Part shown: positions 57,189 to 58,877 of the stretch, one piece after another | Layout of the letters: each line of letters opens with the position of its first letter | How positions within the stretch are numbered: position 1 is the stretch's first letter | DNA from: Nanobdellota archaeon | GTDB lineage: Archaea; Nanobdellota; Nanobdellia; Parvarchaeales; Parvarchaeaceae | Length of the DNA stretch: 58,877 nucleotides | Direction: 5' to 3' | NCBI GenBank assembly: GCA_021807085.1 | Contig: JAKAPM010000005.1 | Span: 1-58,877, forward strand | Notes under the pieces: generated by a model | Told to the model about the DNA's origin: nothing | Databases searched by the model: none | Seen by the model: only the letters and a program-made list of their open reading frames with translations | Made by a program: the position numbers and the translations under genes

Positions 57189-58004
57189 ATGGACCCTTTT
57201 CCGAGGAAACTGGAGGACATTCTGTCGCGTTCGTACGAGTTCAGCTTCAAATACAGGACCGCGGAGCTCAACTATACTTCTGTAAATGTCTCGCTCAAGG
57301 AGTTCGTACTGCCGCCCGCCAGCAAGCCATACGCAACAGATTACAACGAGATAGAGAAGGCGCCTGATTTCGGTATAATGATGCGTTTCCATTCCCACAG
57401 CTTTGAATCCAAAGGCATAAAATATCTGTCCCTGTTCGAGATGCCATTGCCCGCGCATATAACTACTTTCTCTGGCGGAGACGATTCCAAGGCTCTAGAC
57501 GGGCTGGTGCTGCCGCTGGTTCTGGGAATAACGAAGCAGTCTTTCCTGTCCATGATGGCCGGTAACCGCATAAACCAGACATACAACGAGATGAAGTTCA
57601 TAAACTATTTTACCGAACAGAAATTAATGCTGTATCAGATGCAGCTGGAATATGAAAATCACCCAGCCGTAAGCTTCGAGCCGGGCAGGGAGTACGTTGT
57701 GCCGAAGTCGGTCGTTTTACCCAACGGGGAATCACTGTGCCTGCACATGTACGCCGAAAAAAAGAACGGGACAGAAATGCTTAGTGTCGCCGGACACATA
57801 ATGTACGGCACGTCCGATGATGATACAAACTGGCGTTACATAAGCGGCAAGCTCAGTGAGCTCACCTCAAAGCTAAACATGCGCCAGAGGTTCACTGGGA
57901 AGAGCAGAAAGATGAGACCGGTGCTTGACGAGGGCGGGAGCAAATACATAATACCTTTTATAGTCGATCCAGAGAGCGACGACAGCTGGCGGCCAGACGC
58001 GTGA
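57189..58004 (+). CDS. Unrecognised protein, 271 residues
   Basis: I do not recognise this. Soluble, mixed alpha/beta, with YTSVNVSLKEFVLPP, FGIMMRFHSHSFESKGIKYL, NEMKFINYFTEQKLMLYQMQ and SKYIIPFIVDPESDD. No TM segment or nucleotide motif. The ATG follows a CTTTATAACC TATA box by about 25 nt. It lies just upstream of the rRNA promoter. Confidence 0.6.
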   Translation: MDPFPRKLEDILSRSYEFSFKYRTAELNYTSVNVSLKEFVLPPASKPYATDYNEIEKAPDFGIMMRFHSHSFESKGIKYLSLFEMPLPAHITTFSGGDDSKALDGLVLPLVLGITKQSFLSMMAGNRINQTYNEMKFINYFTEQKLMLYQMQLEYENHPAVSFEPGREYVVPKSVVLPNGESLCLHMYAEKKNGTEMLSVAGHIMYGTSDDDTNWRYISGKLSELTSKLNMRQRFTGKSRKMRPVLDEGGSKYIIPFIVDPESDDSWRPDA

Positions 58005-58025
58005 GCGGCCTGGAATTGCAGGAAA

Positions 58026-58034
58026 AGTATTTAA
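58026..58034 (+). promoter_or_regulatory. TATA promoter of 16S rRNA
   Basis: TATTTAAAT, about 180 nt before the 16S 5' end. An inverted repeat ATCTGTATA/TATACAGAT (about 58061-58069 and 58119-58127) follows, with CCGG and TCAC/GTGA hairpins inside, forming a structured leader. Confidence 0.55.
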
Positions 58035-58207
58035 ATCACAATAGTAACTTAAAGTAATTATCTGTATATCCCGGTTGTGCCGGATGGGTCACTCTTGTGA
58101 TTCTGTGATGGCGCGTTTCGTATACAGATTACAGTTCGATGCCTTTTTGGCAGATGAGAGGAATGAGTGCGTGAATTACATTCATGTATGATGATATCGA
58201 TGCACCA

Positions 58208-58877
58208 ATTCCAGTTGATCCTGCTGGAGGTCACTGCTATTGGGATTCGAATGAGACATGCAAGTCAATCTGTCAGGTAATGGCGGATGGCGAACGGCTG
58301 AGGCAACACATAGATAACGTACCGTGATGCGGCGGATACCCTCGGGAAACTGAGGCTAATACGCCATAGCAATGTTTTCTGAAACGATTTCATTGTGAAA
58401 GGTTTATTGTTGATACCATGGTAAAGCGCATTACGATCGGTCTATGCCCGATTAGACTGTTGGTGAGGTAACGGCCCACCAAATCTCAGATCGGTAGGGG
58501 CCATGGAAGTGGTTTCCCCCAGAAGGGTACTGAGACAAGGACCCTAGCGCTACGGCGTGCAGCAGTCCCGAAAACTCCACAATGCGCGTAAGCGTGATGA
58601 GGGAATCCCAAGTGTTTCTTCCTGATGGAAGAAACTTTTGCCGTATTCTGAAATTGTACGGCGAATAAGAGCTGGGCAAATAGGTGCCAGCAGCCGCGGT
58701 AATACCTATGGCTCTAGTTGTGACCATTTTTATTGAGTCTAAAGCGTTCGTAGCTGGTTTGGATAGTTTGTGCTTAAATCGTCCAGTTTAACTGGATGGC
58801 ATGGTACGAATACTTCCAGACTAGAGGTCGGGAGGAGTGCTGGGAACTTTTCAGGTAGGAGCAAAATCCTTTAATCT
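58208..58877 (+). rRNA. rrs: 16S ribosomal RNA, 5' part (continues past window)
   Basis: Begins ATTCCAGTTGATCCTGCTGG, the archaeal 16S start (one base from ATTCCGG). The 515-530 loop GTGCCAGCAGCCGCGGTAAT is at about 58684. Also recognisable are CATGCAAGTC and GAGGTAACGGC. The gene is cut by the right edge after about 670 nt. Confidence 0.98.

Overview
The window is a chromosomal segment of a small-genome archaeon, most likely an acidophilic Micrarchaeota (ARMAN-type DPANN) lineage. The archaeal assignment rests on an archaeal-order ribosomal-protein cluster with eS4, eL32, eL19 and eS17, archaeal SecY, RNase P protein Rpp29 and a type A RNase P RNA, a two-subunit clamp loader, Rpb4/RpoF, TATA promoters with near-leaderless genes, a tRNA-Trp interrupted after position 37, and an archaeal 16S rRNA 5' end. 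A thermopsin, a DUF929 secreted thioredoxin-like protein and large LamG/DUF2341 surface proteins suggest an acidophile. The species call is inference; the truncated 16S gene at the right edge would settle it.

Layout. 1-3.4 kb: 3' part of a giant surface protein built from two LamG + DUF2341-like repeats. 3.4-4.8 kb: pyruvate kinase. 4.8-14.8 kb: ribosomal-protein/secY cluster (uL3 to uL15, SecY), lacking the usual uL2-uS19-uL22-uS3-uL29 block. 14.8-30.3 kb: housekeeping region with a DUF59 Fe-S protein, presenilin-type protease, AAA ATPase, tRNA-Arg, a candidate structured RNA, NUDIX, an RHH-sugar nucleotidyltransferase fusion, a GTP cyclohydrolase II homologue, RNase P RNA, a KaiC-like ATPase pair, RFC small and large subunits, Trm5, LeuRS, ProRS and a methyltransferase. 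An overlooked 50-residue membrane protein lies between LeuRS and Trm5. 30.3-31.1 kb: gene-poor stretch with an AbiEii-type remnant, a short repeat, a candidate small RNA and tRNA-Thr. 31.1-36.5 kb: eS17, a Toprim protein, an RqcH/NFACT protein, the DUF929 protein and a double-domain dCTP deaminase-like protein. 36.5-40.4 kb: a small island (amidohydrolase, acetyltransferase, MFS transporter) bounded by a 26-bp direct repeat that ends at the 3' end of tRNA-Gln. 40.5-44.5 kb: Alg7/AglH-type transferase, tRNA-Trp, DUF655-rpoF-eL21 and a hydrolase.

44.6-54.25 kb is the most interesting part: a 9.6-kb provirus-like element integrated into tRNA-Leu. It has an origin-like region of five 12-bp palindromes at 14-bp period, a rightward block of small zinc-finger and regulatory genes ending with an A32/HerA-FtsK-type packaging ATPase, and a leftward block of structural genes. 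These are a 318-residue candidate jelly-roll major capsid protein, several one- and two-TM virion-membrane candidates, a beta-rich small capsid candidate and a glycine-rich spike candidate. A tyrosine recombinase and a small divergent regulator follow. The content fits a tailless icosahedral, internal-membrane, double-jelly-roll (PM2/STIV-like) virus. Recombination took place in the D-loop of the tRNA. The intact tRNA now carries a virus-derived 5' quarter, and the original tRNA TATA promoter is stranded 9.6 kb away beyond the right attachment site.

54.3-58.9 kb returns to host genes: thermopsin, DHH phosphoesterase, HIT protein, an unrecognised protein and the 5' 670 nt of 16S rRNA with its promoter and leader.
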